A stretch of DNA of 64,000 nucleotides from Paenibacillus piscarius (GCF_022234545.1 NZ_JAIEUI010000005.1:62001-126000), one strand, 5' to 3'; shown: positions 18,522 to 26,002, counted from the first letter of the stretch. Translations and numbers: made by a program. The notes: generated by a model not told the origin, from the sequence alone.

Positions 18522-18550
18522 TTGACACGCCATATAAGGAAATGTACAAT
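18522..18550 (+). promoter_or_regulatory. SigA promoter of glnRA
   Basis: TTGACA and TACAAT are separated by 17 bp, a near-consensus promoter 37 bases before the glnR ATG. A second weaker candidate (TTGCGT-18-TATACT, 18404-18433) lies farther upstream. Confidence 0.9.
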
Positions 18551-18587
18551 GAGATGAGAAAAAGATCATTGGAAGGTTGGATGAGTC

Positions 18588-18998
18588 ATGGGTGATGAAA
18601 TCCGCAGAAATATGGCATTATTCCCTATAGGAATCGTAATGAAGTTAACTGATCTATCGGCCAGACAAATTCGTTATTATGAGCAGCACAGCCTGATCGT
18701 ACCTGCACGCACATCCGGTAACCAGCGTTTGTTCTCCTTTAATGATGTCGAACGGTTGCTTGAGATTAAGGCGCTGATTGAGAAGGGCGTCAATATTGCC
18801 GGCATCAAGCAGGTGATGAATCCTGTCTCGAAGGAATCGGAAGAAGCTACGGTCATTACCCCTGACACAGAGGTGCGCCGTAGGGAGTTGTCTGATTCAC
18901 AGCTTCACCGTCTGCTGAAGCAGGAGCTGGTTTCCGGTAAAAGACCGGGACAAGTGTCTCTAATCCAAGGTGAGCTGTCCCGGTTTTTTAATAAATAA
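18588..18998 (+). CDS. glnR: MerR-family nitrogen regulator GlnR
   Basis: GlnR represses glnRA and other nitrogen genes when feedback-inhibited glutamine synthetase signals nitrogen excess. The MerR-type winged helix lies at residues 9-80, with LSARQIRYYEQHSLIVPARTSGNQRLFS spanning the helix-turn-helix and wing. The C-terminal region about 85-136 ends in RPGQVSLIQGELSRFF, the short tail that senses glutamine synthetase. Length of 136 matches B. subtilis GlnR (135). The gene has a perfect GlnR box and SigA promoter upstream, and glnA starts 29 bases downstream. Confidence 0.97.
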   Translation: MGDEIRRNMALFPIGIVMKLTDLSARQIRYYEQHSLIVPARTSGNQRLFSFNDVERLLEIKALIEKGVNIAGIKQVMNPVSKESEEATVITPDTEVRRRELSDSQLHRLLKQELVSGKRPGQVSLIQGELSRFFNK

Positions 18999-19027
18999 TA
19001 TAGAGCTTTTGAAAGGGAGAGGGTAAA

Positions 19028-20356
19028 GTGAGCTATTCGAAAGAGGATATTCTGCGTATTGCCAAGGATGAGAACGTTCGGTTTATTCGCCTGCAATTTA
19101 CCGATTTGCTGGGAACCATCAAGAACGTTGAGATTCCTGTAAGCCAGCTGGAGAAAGCCCTCGACAACAAGATGATGTTCGACGGATCTTCCATTGAAGG
19201 CTATGTCCGTATTGAAGAATCCGATATGTACCTGTACCCGGATCTCAGCACCTGGGTAATCTTCCCGTGGGTGACAGACAGCCGTGTAGCGCGCCTGATC
19301 TGTGATGTGTATATGCCTGACGGTACGCCGTTTGCCGGAGACCCGCGCGGTATCCTGAAGCGCTGCCTGCAGGAAGCGGAAGAGATGGGCTTCACGGCCA
19401 TGAACGTTGGACCGGAGCCGGAATTCTTCCTGTTCAGAACCGACGAGAAGGGCAACCCGACAACCGAACTGAATGACCAGGGCGGATACTTCGACTTGGC
19501 CCCTATGGACCTTGGTGAGAACTGCCGCCGTGAGATCGTGCTGACACTGGAGGAGATGGGCTTTGAGATTGAAGCCTCCCACCATGAAGTGGCTTCCGGC
19601 CAGCATGAGATCGACTTCAAATATGCCGATGCCATTAAGGCAGCGGACCAGATTCAGACCTTCAAGCTTGTCGTGAAGACGGTTGCCCGTCACCACGGCC
19701 TGCATGCTACCTTCATGCCTAAGCCTCTATTTGGTATGAACGGCTCCGGGATGCACGCTCACCAATCCCTGTTCAAGGGCAGTGAGAACATGTTCTATGA
19801 TGAGAGCGACAGCCTGGGCCTCAGCAAGACCGCCCGTCATTACATGGCCGGCATTCTGAAGCACGCTCGTGCTTTTGCTGCAATCACGAACCCGACTGTT
19901 AACTCCTACAAACGCCTGGTGCCTGGTTATGAAGCCCCTTGTTATGTAGCCTGGTCGGCAAGTAACCGCAGCCCGATGATCCGTATCCCGGCTTCCAGAG
20001 GGCTCAGCACCCGCGTTGAGGTCCGTAATCCGGACCCGGCGGCTAACCCTTACCTGGCACTGGCTGTAATGTTGAAGGCAGGTCTGGACGGCATCAAGCG
20101 CCAGCTGGAGCTTCCGGCTCCAATCGACCGCAACATCTATGTGATGTCTGAGGAAGAGCGCATTGAGGAAGGCATCCCAAGCCTGCCGGCCGATCTTAAG
20201 GAAGCCCTGAACGAAATGATCCGCAGCCACGTGATCACCGAAGCCCTCGGCGAACACGCCCTAGCCCACTTCTACGAGCTGAAAGAGATCGAATGGGACA
20301 TCTACCGCACCCAGGTGCACGAGTGGGAGAGAGATCAGTACATGACGCTTTACTAG
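19028..20356 (+). CDS. glnA: Glutamine synthetase type I
   Basis: Glutamine synthetase makes glutamine from glutamate, ammonia and ATP. In Bacilli it also acts as the nitrogen sensor for GlnR and TnrA. The GTG start follows GAAAGGGAGAGGG. The protein has 442 residues, typical of the feedback-inhibited GSI-alpha form (B. subtilis 444). [13 protein letters not shown] near residue 45, GPEPEFFLF near 129, [11 protein letters not shown] near 238, the ATP-loop [17 protein letters not shown] near 290 and [14 protein letters not shown] near 331 are visible. It is co-transcribed with glnR and followed by a strong terminator. Confidence 0.98.
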   Translation: MSYSKEDILRIAKDENVRFIRLQFTDLLGTIKNVEIPVSQLEKALDNKMMFDGSSIEGYVRIEESDMYLYPDLSTWVIFPWVTDSRVARLICDVYMPDGTPFAGDPRGILKRCLQEAEEMGFTAMNVGPEPEFFLFRTDEKGNPTTELNDQGGYFDLAPMDLGENCRREIVLTLEEMGFEIEASHHEVASGQHEIDFKYADAIKAADQIQTFKLVVKTVARHHGLHATFMPKPLFGMNGSGMHAHQSLFKGSENMFYDESDSLGLSKTARHYMAGILKHARAFAAITNPTVNSYKRLVPGYEAPCYVAWSASNRSPMIRIPASRGLSTRVEVRNPDPAANPYLALAVMLKAGLDGIKRQLELPAPIDRNIYVMSEEERIEEGIPSLPADLKEALNEMIRSHVITEALGEHALAHFYELKEIEWDIYRTQVHEWERDQYMTLY

Positions 20357-20363
20357 AATACCG

Positions 20364-20398
20364 CAGCCCTTGGCGCTCTAAGCGCTGGGGGCTTTTTT
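20364..20398 (+). terminator. Terminator of the glnRA operon
   Basis: A GCCCTTGGCGCT arm pairs with AGCGCTGGGGGC, including G-T pairs, and is followed by TTTTTTGT. Confidence 0.85.
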
Positions 20399-20462
20399 GT
20401 ATTTGGTTAGAATATATGACTTACGTCTACTGGTGAATGATGCTCTTACGAATGAAGGGCTA

Positions 20463-20490
20463 AAATGTATGCGGAAAACCGAATACATTT
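20463..20490 (+). repeat. Solo copy of dispersed hairpin repeat
   Basis: AAATGTAT and ATACATTT form a perfect 8-bp inverted repeat around GCGGAAAACCGA. It lies about 65 bp downstream of the glnA terminator. Confidence 0.75.
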
Positions 20491-20510
20491 GGCAGCCGCG
20501 AAGGGTTACA

Positions 20511-20621
20511 TTAAATTGTGGTGAAGACATACCAGAAAAACAGGCTCCCTAAAGCTAGCACAGCTGTCATGCCCAGCAGCACTCCGATAATGACTTTTTC
20601 GGATCGGTTGTATTTCTTCAG
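20511..20621 (-). CDS. Possible 36-residue membrane peptide with CTG start
   Basis: On the minus strand GAGGTGAT is followed after four bases by CTG and an open frame of 36 codons. The peptide begins KKYNRSEK, then has one hydrophobic segment (VIIGVLLGMTAVLALGSLF, about residues 10-28) and an aromatic end (FFWYVFTT). The charge pattern is that of a small single-pass membrane protein. A stop lies three codons upstream of the CTG, so no ATG, GTG or TTG can serve except an internal GTG. CTG starts are rare in Bacilli, so this is a candidate only. It lies between glnA and the HD-domain gene and has no recognised homologue. Confidence 0.4.
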   Translation of the reverse strand: MKKYNRSEKVIIGVLLGMTAVLALGSLFFWYVFTTI

Positions 20622-20699
20622 AAGATCACCTCAAACAATTATTTATTACATATAAAGTGTTCGGTAGCAAAGACGCAGTCTGCTCATTAAGTAGGGAGC

Positions 20700-21596
20700 C
20701 TACTCCCACCAAACATAGTATGTCCCTATCAGCTCTGTAAGTTGGTTGATCGTGGCGAGGACGTCGGGTGAATATTCGGTGATCAACACGCCTTGAATGA
20801 GCGGCATGGCGAGATATAGCTTACTCAAAGCTGCCGTTTCCGCTGGAAAAGCAGGCTTATTCCGTGACACACGGATCCGCCAGGATTCCATAAGCAATTT
20901 TTCATACTCTTCCTGAGTGTCTGGAACATTAAGCAGCAACTGTTCGATATGCGCATCCGTCATGAGCGGCAGCTCAGTGGTGTCCAGTTCATTATTATGT
21001 ACTAAGCAGCCAGCCAATTTCCTCATGATCGCGTTTACGCCGATGTTAGCCGGGGAAGCCTGCATACGGGCCTCTTCCCATATGAGACTGGTGACACGCT
21101 CACCGGCGTCCAGCGGGAACTGGAGACTACCATTTTTATAACTCATCACATCTAAAAGTTCATCAGTAGAAATAGTCAGATAACCGCCGATAAATGCACT
21201 TCTGACCCAGGAGTCCAGATGATCTGCATGAAGAACCCCGTCGTTGTTCCTCAGGATGCTTCGATTTGAGCCATCTATATATTCCATGAGATCTGCAGCG
21301 TATATCTTCGCACGAGACAGGATGTTAACAATCTCCTCGGAAAACAAAGCTCCCCGGGTCCAATCATGGTGATCCACCCCTGGGATGGATTCTAACGTAT
21401 GACTGAAAGGTGCGTGTCCGATATCATGCAGCAATGCCGCTGCCCGTAGCGTACGGTTGTCCGGCTCAAAATGCGCCGTAAGCGCAAATACACCCAACGT
21501 ATGCTGTAAGCGGCTGAAGGTATGATGGGTGTTGATGAACGAAGCTCCTCCATGCCGGATATAATGAAGCCGCCGCACCTTCCTGCTTCTAAGCAA
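20700..21596 (-). CDS. HD-domain phosphohydrolase, N-terminus cut off by an in-frame stop
   Basis: A 298-residue frame from a TTG without a good binding site. The HD domain is clear: LQHTLGVFALTAHF near residue 30, AALLHDIGHAPFSHTLE near 53 and a later D in LHADHLDSW near 123, the metal ligands of dGTPase- and nucleotidase-like HD enzymes. The open frame continues upstream in the same phase through residues that look like the true N-terminus (PLWKLRIPLSDVEKALL) to a TAA at 21642-21644. Before that stop the same frame reaches an ATG at 21689 with an AGGAGG site. The gene is therefore either a nonsense mutant, a sequencing error, or restarted internally. Neighbouring kinase genes lie upstream on the same strand. 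Confidence 0.75.
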   Translation of the reverse strand: MLRSRKVRRLHYIRHGGASFINTHHTFSRLQHTLGVFALTAHFEPDNRTLRAAALLHDIGHAPFSHTLESIPGVDHHDWTRGALFSEEIVNILSRAKIYAADLMEYIDGSNRSILRNNDGVLHADHLDSWVRSAFIGGYLTISTDELLDVMSYKNGSLQFPLDAGERVTSLIWEEARMQASPANIGVNAIMRKLAGCLVHNNELDTTELPLMTDAHIEQLLLNVPDTQEEYEKLLMESWRIRVSRNKPAFPAETAALSKLYLAMPLIQGVLITEYSPDVLATINQLTELIGTYYVWWE

Positions 21597-21689
21597 TGCT
21601 TTTTCTACATCAGAGAGCGGAATCCGTAGCTTCCACAGAGGTTAGTAAATTTCGTCTAAAGCACCGTCAAGTCTTAACCGAAAATCCAT
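21597..21689 (-). pseudogene. Probable native 5' end of the HD gene, interrupted by TAA
   Basis: ATG at 21689, preceded by AGGAGG with nine bases between, encodes MDFRLRLDGALDEIY. It then meets TAA at 21642-21644 and continues in the same frame as PLWKLRIPLSDVEKALL into the HD protein. No frameshift is needed, only a single altered codon. A separate 18-codon frame (21674-21730), starting MKTIIYEIPGG after AGGAGGTAA, overlaps this start and might be a leader peptide. Confidence 0.6.
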
Positions 21690-21744
21690 TGAACAATGCC
21701 TCCTGGAATTTCATAGATTATTGTTTTCATACATTTACCTCCTA

Positions 21745-21781
21745 AATAAAAAACTCTCCCGTTTGGTAATGTAGGGGAGAG
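21745..21781 (-). terminator. Terminator after the YrzF-like kinase gene
   Basis: On the minus strand CTCTCCCC pairs with GGGAGAG across a 12-base loop and is followed by TTTTTTATT. Confidence 0.75.
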
Positions 21782-21904
21782 GCAGATGAGAAAGATTGGG
21801 CAGAGCCCTCACATAATAATATAAGGGAATTATAGTACTGGATCAATTTAATAATTCATTTATACCAAAGTATCGCCAACTGTTATGTTTGTGGAATGTT
21901 AATG

Positions 21905-22486
21905 CTATTCGCTCCAGTACTCATAAAGATCCGGTTTATAAAATTTAACGTACTCCATGAAGCATGACATTAAGTTTAGATTTTTCAGGTCAGCAAGAAG
22001 GAGAAGGGGGTTTGGAGAGTGAGTATGCATCGAGTGAACATGATCAATTACCACCAGTGACTGCGAAGGGGTGATAATAATGTGTCTTAAGGCCGCGTCA
22101 ATCCGCGTTAAACCCAAACATTGCATTTCCTCAAGCAAATCAATCATTTTGAAAGCCAGGCCAGCATTAAGGGAATTATGATGAAGCAAATACTTATCTA
22201 ACCCCGGGCCGTGGACGAATTCCATCACATTATAGTTGAAGCCTGAATCAAATAATCTAGGGAAGAATGACGAGGAGACGGCGTGGCTAAGTACAGTTGC
22301 TTCCTTTTTTGCATCCTCAGGCGAAGCATATATTTTAACGCATTTGCCGGAATTTAATGAAAAAACAGCTCCTTGCGCACCGGCACCGATGAAGGGAAGA
22401 GAGGTAGGGTTGTAAAAACTGACCTGATAATTTTTACCGGCCTGATGAATCCCAGGATAAACTTGAATCGCCTTGAAATCCTCCAT
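21905..22486 (-). CDS. Small Ser/Thr protein kinase-like protein (YrzF type)
   Basis: A 193-residue protein with a protein-kinase core. GAGAQGAVFSL near residue 34 is a glycine-rich loop, the K in CVKIYA near 50 would bind ATP, LTRIDAALRHIII near 127 stands where the catalytic loop is expected, and VVIDHVHS near 146 replaces DFG. The degenerate catalytic loop and metal site resemble B. subtilis YrzF and similar RIO/LPS-kinase-like proteins, so activity is uncertain. ATG follows AGGGGAGATG. It begins three bases after the HipA-like gene stops, so the two are an operon. The genes here are AT-richer than the flanking housekeeping genes. Confidence 0.72.
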   Translation of the reverse strand: MEDFKAIQVYPGIHQAGKNYQVSFYNPTSLPFIGAGAQGAVFSLNSGKCVKIYASPEDAKKEATVLSHAVSSSFFPRLFDSGFNYNVMEFVHGPGLDKYLLHHNSLNAGLAFKMIDLLEEMQCLGLTRIDAALRHIIITPSQSLVVIDHVHSMHTHSPNPLLLLADLKNLNLMSCFMEYVKFYKPDLYEYWSE

Positions 22487-22489
22487 ATG

Positions 22490-23296
22490 TTACATCTCCC
22501 CTTGACAGAAATACTTGTTCCAGACCGGAAAATGAATGTGAACCGCTTCTATTGCGCGAGGCAATAGAACCATTCTGGAGAGCAGATAGCTGACAAGCGC
22601 ATGACCCATTTGCGACGGGAATTCCCAATCTAACGGTATATCGGATACTACGCCCCTTAAAGCAGATTTATTGAGATTCTCATAGTTACAGAGCGAGTTT
22701 TTAAAAGGATACTCTCGATCAAGATAAGGTACAAATCTCTGATAGACTTCCCCCCAATACGTGCAAATATAAGGCTCATGGGTCATGATGGAATGTTCAT
22801 TCCAATTTGGGCCGTTCAAGATATTGGCCTGATCGATCATCCACAAATGCGGCGTTCCAGAGTCCGTCACCAAAAGATTGGTATTTGCCCCGTTGAATAA
22901 ATGCCGGTCATTGTTGTTCACCCAATAATCAAATAAGATAATGTCTGCTGCTTTTTTAATATTATCCACCCGTGAAAGATCAGTTCCGCGTGTTAGATTG
23001 ATTGCCTCCGGAATATATAGACTTCCGAAATGCAGCCCTGCTTGTGCATTCGCCGATTGGAGTTGAGGAGTTCGTGATATTAGGTTGTCATCCAACAGAA
23101 CGGCTTCACCTTTAGGTACTGGGAGATCCAGCAATAAGGCTAACCGGTAACTAATAAGTTCATTTACCAAAACCATTTTCCCTTGGGGATTTGAACTTAA
23201 TTTTACAATGTAAAGCTGCCCGTCTGTACATAAGATTAAGTGCGGGCGGCTGAATCCTGATTGTATTGGTTGAAGATATTGCTCTCCGCGTATCAC
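22490..23296 (-). CDS. HipA-like family kinase domain protein
   Basis: A 268-residue protein starting at GTG after AGGAGGTGA. LYIVKLSSNPQGKMVLVNELISYRLALLLDLPVP around residues 27-62 is the ATP-lysine and helix C region of HipA-like kinases. DYWVNNNDRHLFNGANTNLLV around 124-144 holds the catalytic D and N residues, and LWMIDQANIL near 151 gives the metal-binding Asp. These stand-alone HipA-like proteins are common in Firmicutes and lack the HipB antitoxin and the HipA N-terminal domain; no HipB-like gene is beside this one. It is the first gene of a minus-strand unit with the YrzF-like kinase. Confidence 0.78.
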   Translation of the reverse strand: MIRGEQYLQPIQSGFSRPHLILCTDGQLYIVKLSSNPQGKMVLVNELISYRLALLLDLPVPKGEAVLLDDNLISRTPQLQSANAQAGLHFGSLYIPEAINLTRGTDLSRVDNIKKAADIILFDYWVNNNDRHLFNGANTNLLVTDSGTPHLWMIDQANILNGPNWNEHSIMTHEPYICTYWGEVYQRFVPYLDREYPFKNSLCNYENLNKSALRGVVSDIPLDWEFPSQMGHALVSYLLSRMVLLPRAIEAVHIHFPVWNKYFCQGEM

Positions 23297-23432
23297 TGGA
23301 AATCACCTCCTAAATATAAAATATGCATGGTGAAATTTTTAGTCAGGGTAGATGGGGAATCAATTCCTTTTACACACTCTTCCATATCCTATATACTTAA
23401 CCAGAGAATCCTCGCGGCAGACATAGGAGTGG

Positions 23433-23708
23433 ATGATGAAGAATACATATAGGGTTGTTTTGGTAATGATGCTTATCATTGCGTTAGCCTGTCCGCTCGC
23501 CGGGGCTGAAGGGCTCGTTGTGCCTGCGGAGACGAAAGAAAGGATCATTGAGCAGTATGGGCTTAATGCGCCACCTGCTTCGCCGGTGTGGGATTGGAGC
23601 AATGTAGATGTCGGAGTCAGCGGATTCACTGACGGGCTGTTGTACCTCTGCCGGGTGATAATAAATCCGCTTAGTTTCATGTTGCAAGAGATGTTATACA
23701 TTTTGTAG
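23433..23708 (+). CDS. Small exported protein of unknown function
   Basis: A 91-residue protein starting at ATG after TAGGAGTGG. The N-terminus (MMKNTYRVVLVMMLIIALACPLAGAEG) looks like a signal peptide with a probable cut after AGA-E near residue 25. The mature part contains PASPVWDWSNVDVGVSGFTDG and a second hydrophobic stretch near the C-terminus, so it may stay membrane-associated. It starts divergently from the HipA-like gene and lies 15 bases before a DUF4359 gene. No family is recognised. Confidence 0.65.
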   Translation: MMKNTYRVVLVMMLIIALACPLAGAEGLVVPAETKERIIEQYGLNAPPASPVWDWSNVDVGVSGFTDGLLYLCRVIINPLSFMLQEMLYIL

Positions 23709-23723
23709 CTGAGGGGGAAAAGA

Positions 23724-24083
23724 ATGAATCCGCGTTATGATACACCCAGTCCTGCACGAAGAGTCCGCGGGAGATCGGGTGGTAAATCGTTTCTGGTCCT
23801 TATCCTGGTACTGATCTTAATGGCGGTTACGAATCCGGGGAAAGAAGAATTCAGTGAATATGCGGTGAAGAATCTGGAGAATACGATGGGGCAGGACATC
23901 GGCGACGGAATCACCAAGCTGGTGGCCCAGCCTGTAGTGGAGTCCTTGACACAGAGGGATAATTACATTTTGTTCTCTGTATTCAGCGTGCCGGATCTTA
24001 CGAATACCAAGTTTTTTACCGGGGATGGCGGGGCGACCAAGAAGTATATTGGATTGTTCAAAATCATCTTTGTCAAGCTGTAA
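23724..24083 (+). CDS. DUF4359 domain membrane protein
   Basis: A 119-residue protein starting at ATG after GAGGGGGAAAAG. A basic N-terminus (RRVRGRSGGKS) precedes a membrane segment, FLVLILVLILMAVTNPGKEEF, at about residues 23-43. TNPGKEEFSEYA right after the membrane segment and the C-terminal KKYIGLFKIIFVKL are the marks of DUF4359. These small proteins expose a short extracytoplasmic domain of unknown role. The stop codon lies inside the GlnR-like box at 24079-24095. It probably forms a unit with the exported protein upstream. Confidence 0.75.
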   Translation: MNPRYDTPSPARRVRGRSGGKSFLVLILVLILMAVTNPGKEEFSEYAVKNLENTMGQDIGDGITKLVAQPVVESLTQRDNYILFSVFSVPDLTNTKFFTGDGGATKKYIGLFKIIFVKL

Positions 24084-24095
24084 ATGTGGTTTACA
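24079..24095 (+). promoter_or_regulatory. GlnR/TnrA-like box over a promoter -35
   Basis: TGTAAATGTGGTTTACA has both arms of TGTNA-N7-TNACA intact, although the spacer is less AT-rich than usual. It overlaps the -35 (TTACAT) of the promoter for the next gene, a position suited to repression. Confidence 0.55.
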
Positions 24096-24119
24096 TATTG
24101 TTCCAGAACCCGGTATAAT
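24091..24119 (+). promoter_or_regulatory. SigA promoter for the 73-aa hypothetical
   Basis: TTACAT and TATAAT are separated by 17 bp, 56 bases before the TTG start. Confidence 0.6.
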
Positions 24120-24174
24120 TGAATAGATTCAAACGGAATCTTTAATTACGGGTGTGGAACAAGGAGGAAGAAAG

Positions 24175-24396
24175 TTGGATACGGCTTATAAAGTACTGTC
24201 CAGTGATGCTGATCTATTCGCTGCTGCGCTGGCCCAGGTCCAAGTTTATGTGATTCTGCTGGAGGAAGGCAAACCGCATGTCATCGCAGATTATGCCGGA
24301 CCTGTGCAGAAATGGACACCGGAGTATATTTTGCTGGCTGGCATGACCTATAGACGTGACGAATACGAATTCCGGGTACAGCTGAATAGCAAATAA
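24175..24396 (+). CDS. Hypothetical protein (73 aa)
   Basis: The TTG at 24175 follows AAGGAGGAAG by a normal distance. An in-frame GTG at 24154 lies upstream of that site and is unlikely to be used. The protein is soluble and mixed alpha/beta, with an N-terminal helix (DADLFAAALAQVQ), a strand pair VYVILLEEGKPHVIADYAG and a C-terminal YEFRVQLN. No family is recognised. It is monocistronic, with its own promoter overlapped by a GlnR/TnrA-like inverted repeat, so nitrogen control is possible but untested. Confidence 0.65.
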   Translation: MDTAYKVLSSDADLFAAALAQVQVYVILLEEGKPHVIADYAGPVQKWTPEYILLAGMTYRRDEYEFRVQLNSK

Positions 24397-24479
24397 TGTA
24401 AAGTCATTGCCGGTTCACACAGTCTTATGTGCGGCTTCGCGCATCTCTTATACTATCAAACGTAGAAGAGGTGTAGTTG

Positions 24480-24698
24480 ATGACCCAGAGAGAACGTAAC
24501 CGGATCCGCAGAGCCATTAATGTCCTGATTGAACAGAGAGCGATTCTGCTGGCAAGACTGGAGAGAATCAATGAGAGTCTGCGCATAGTCCCCAGGGGCA
24601 CTCGTGCCAGAAAATTGCTGCTTGAAGCAAGAGTGTCCATCCGTGAAGCCCTTCGCTTAAATGCTGAGGCGATTCGTCTCTTGAGAAGCGTACTGTAA
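24480..24698 (+). CDS. Small basic helical protein of unknown function
   Basis: A 72-residue protein very rich in Arg and Leu (RERNRIRRAINVLIEQRAILLARLERINE), predicted to be almost entirely helical and perhaps a coiled coil. The ATG follows GAGGTG at 24468-24473; an in-frame TTG directly before it is a less likely start. No membrane segment or Cys is present. A terminator follows closely, which supports it being a transcribed single gene. No family is recognised. Confidence 0.6.
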   Translation: MTQRERNRIRRAINVLIEQRAILLARLERINESLRIVPRGTRARKLLLEARVSIREALRLNAEAIRLLRSVL

Positions 24699-24733
24699 CT
24701 TATAGCACAATCCCGGTCTGATTCATAGTAGAC

Positions 24734-24776
24734 AAAGAACCCTTGTGGCGTAAACGCGTCAGAAGGGTTCTTTTTG
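24734..24776 (+). terminator. Terminator after the small basic protein gene
   Basis: AAAGAACCCTT pairs with AAGGGTTCTTT and is followed by a T tract. Confidence 0.85.
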
Positions 24777-24858
24777 TTAAGACGGGTCCTGATTATAGCC
24801 CGGGCTGTGCGGGGACGGAAGCTGGGCGGCCAAGCTAGGCTATTCATGCGCCGGGGAT

Positions 24859-25197
24859 TTATTCCCTGATGGTGACCCGGGTGCCGATCGGAACCAGGGC
24901 GGCCAGAGCCAGCACATCTGCATTATACATGCGGATACAGCCATGGGAGACCATATGCCCGATAGAGGCAGGGTCATTAGTGCCGTGAATGCCGTAATGC
25001 GGCTTGGATAGTCCCATCCAGAACGCGCCGAAGGGGCCGCCCGGATTAGGCTGCTTGTTAATAATAGTGTATTCGCCGACCGGCGAGACGCTCAGCATCT
25101 TGCCGATGCCGACCGGGAAGCCACGGGTGACAACATCATTATCGAGTAGGTAGAGCATACGCTGCGAGAGGTCTACAATGATTCGGTAGTTTGGCAT
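24859..25197 (-). CDS. Minimal L,D-transpeptidase (YkuD domain)
   Basis: L,D-transpeptidases form meso-DAP cross-links or attach proteins in peptidoglycan. The chosen ATG at 25197 has AAAGGAG eleven bases upstream; an in-frame GTG at 25209 overlaps that site. The 112-residue protein is just the catalytic domain, with YGIHGTN near residue 68 and the catalytic Cys in SHGCIRM near residue 85. There is no visible signal peptide or LysM domain, unlike B. subtilis YkuD, so export would need a non-classical route or another start. A perfect LexA-type palindrome lies about 80 bases upstream, and the lexA gene is next door. Confidence 0.85.
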   Translation of the reverse strand: MPNYRIIVDLSQRMLYLLDNDVVTRGFPVGIGKMLSVSPVGEYTIINKQPNPGGPFGAFWMGLSKPHYGIHGTNDPASIGHMVSHGCIRMYNADVLALAALVPIGTRVTIRE

Positions 25198-25280
25198 GAG
25201 AATCAGCACTCCTTTTGTGATCAGGATATGTGCCGGGGAATAGAGAGGTTCGCAGAAGATATGCCAAAAATCACGAATGA

Positions 25281-25292
25281 GAACAATTGTTC
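25281..25292 (-). promoter_or_regulatory. LexA (SOS) box upstream of the L,D-transpeptidase gene
   Basis: GAACAATTGTTC is a perfect GAAC-N4-GTTC site, symmetric over 14 bp including flanking A and T. It lies between the lexA terminator and the L,D-transpeptidase gene, in position to control the latter. Confidence 0.6.
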
Positions 25293-25316
25293 TGATTCCG
25301 TCTATATGACATATTC

Positions 25317-25361
25317 ATAAAAAGAAAACAGGCTGCTTCCGCTTGATGCGGAGCAGCCTGC
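25317..25361 (-). terminator. Terminator of lexA
   Basis: On the minus strand GCAGGCTGCTCCGC pairs with GCGGAAGCAGCCTGT, followed by TTTCTTTTT. Confidence 0.85.
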
Positions 25362-25375
25362 TCTTGTTAAGGGGA

Positions 25376-26002
25376 TTAGTGAATATCGCGGAACAATCCG
25401 ATGACTCTGCCCAGAATGGTAACGCGGTTAAGGCGGAGGGGCTCATAGGCCGGATTCTCCGGCTGCAGCCGGATGTGGTCGCGTTCCTTGTAGAAGGTCT
25501 TGACCGTAGCTTCATCTTCTTCAGTCATGGCTACAACGATGTCGCCGTTGTCGGCGGTCTGCTGCTGACGGACAATAACGTAATCGCCGTTCATAATCCC
25601 GGCATCCACCATACTGTCGCCGAATACGGATAGCATGAATACCTTGTTATCGCCTACATAATGAGTCGGCAGCGGGAAGTAATCTTCAATATTCTCTGTA
25701 GCAGTAATAGGAACACCGGCGGTAACCTTGCCTACTACCGGGATGCGAGTGACGGTCTGGACGAATTGGTGCACATTCTCTGAATCCTCCTGGCCCAGCA
25801 ATTCGATTGCACGGGGCTTCGTTGGGTCGCGACGGATCAGGCCCTTCTTCTCCAGCCGGTCCAGATGACCGTGTACTGTAGAACTGGATGCCAGTCCGAC
25901 AGCTTCGCCAATCTCGCGGACAGACGGAGGATATCCCTTACTGCGGACTTCGTTACGTATAAATTCCAGGATCGCCAGCTGACGACTTGAAATCTTGGAC
26001 AT
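25376..26002 (-). CDS. lexA: SOS repressor LexA
   Basis: LexA represses DNA-damage genes and cleaves itself when RecA filaments form. The chosen ATG gives 208 residues (B. subtilis 205); an in-frame ATG five codons upstream has no binding site. The winged helix covers residues 1-65 ([35 protein letters not shown]). The Ala-Gly cleavage site is in [10 protein letters not shown] near residue 91. The catalytic Ser is in FGDSMVDAG near 128, and the Lys in EATVKTFY near 166. It is transcribed divergently from yneA, and both promoters contain LexA boxes. Confidence 0.97.
   Translation of the reverse strand: MSKISSRQLAILEFIRNEVRSKGYPPSVREIGEAVGLASSSTVHGHLDRLEKKGLIRRDPTKPRAIELLGQEDSENVHQFVQTVTRIPVVGKVTAGVPITATENIEDYFPLPTHYVGDNKVFMLSVFGDSMVDAGIMNGDYVIVRQQQTADNGDIVVAMTEEDEATVKTFYKERDHIRLQPENPAYEPLRLNRVTILGRVIGLFRDIH

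Noticed and set aside
22490..23296. HipAB toxin-antitoxin system
   Set aside because: Only a HipA-like kinase domain is present. No HipB helix-turn-helix gene or operator is adjacent, and the partner gene is another kinase.
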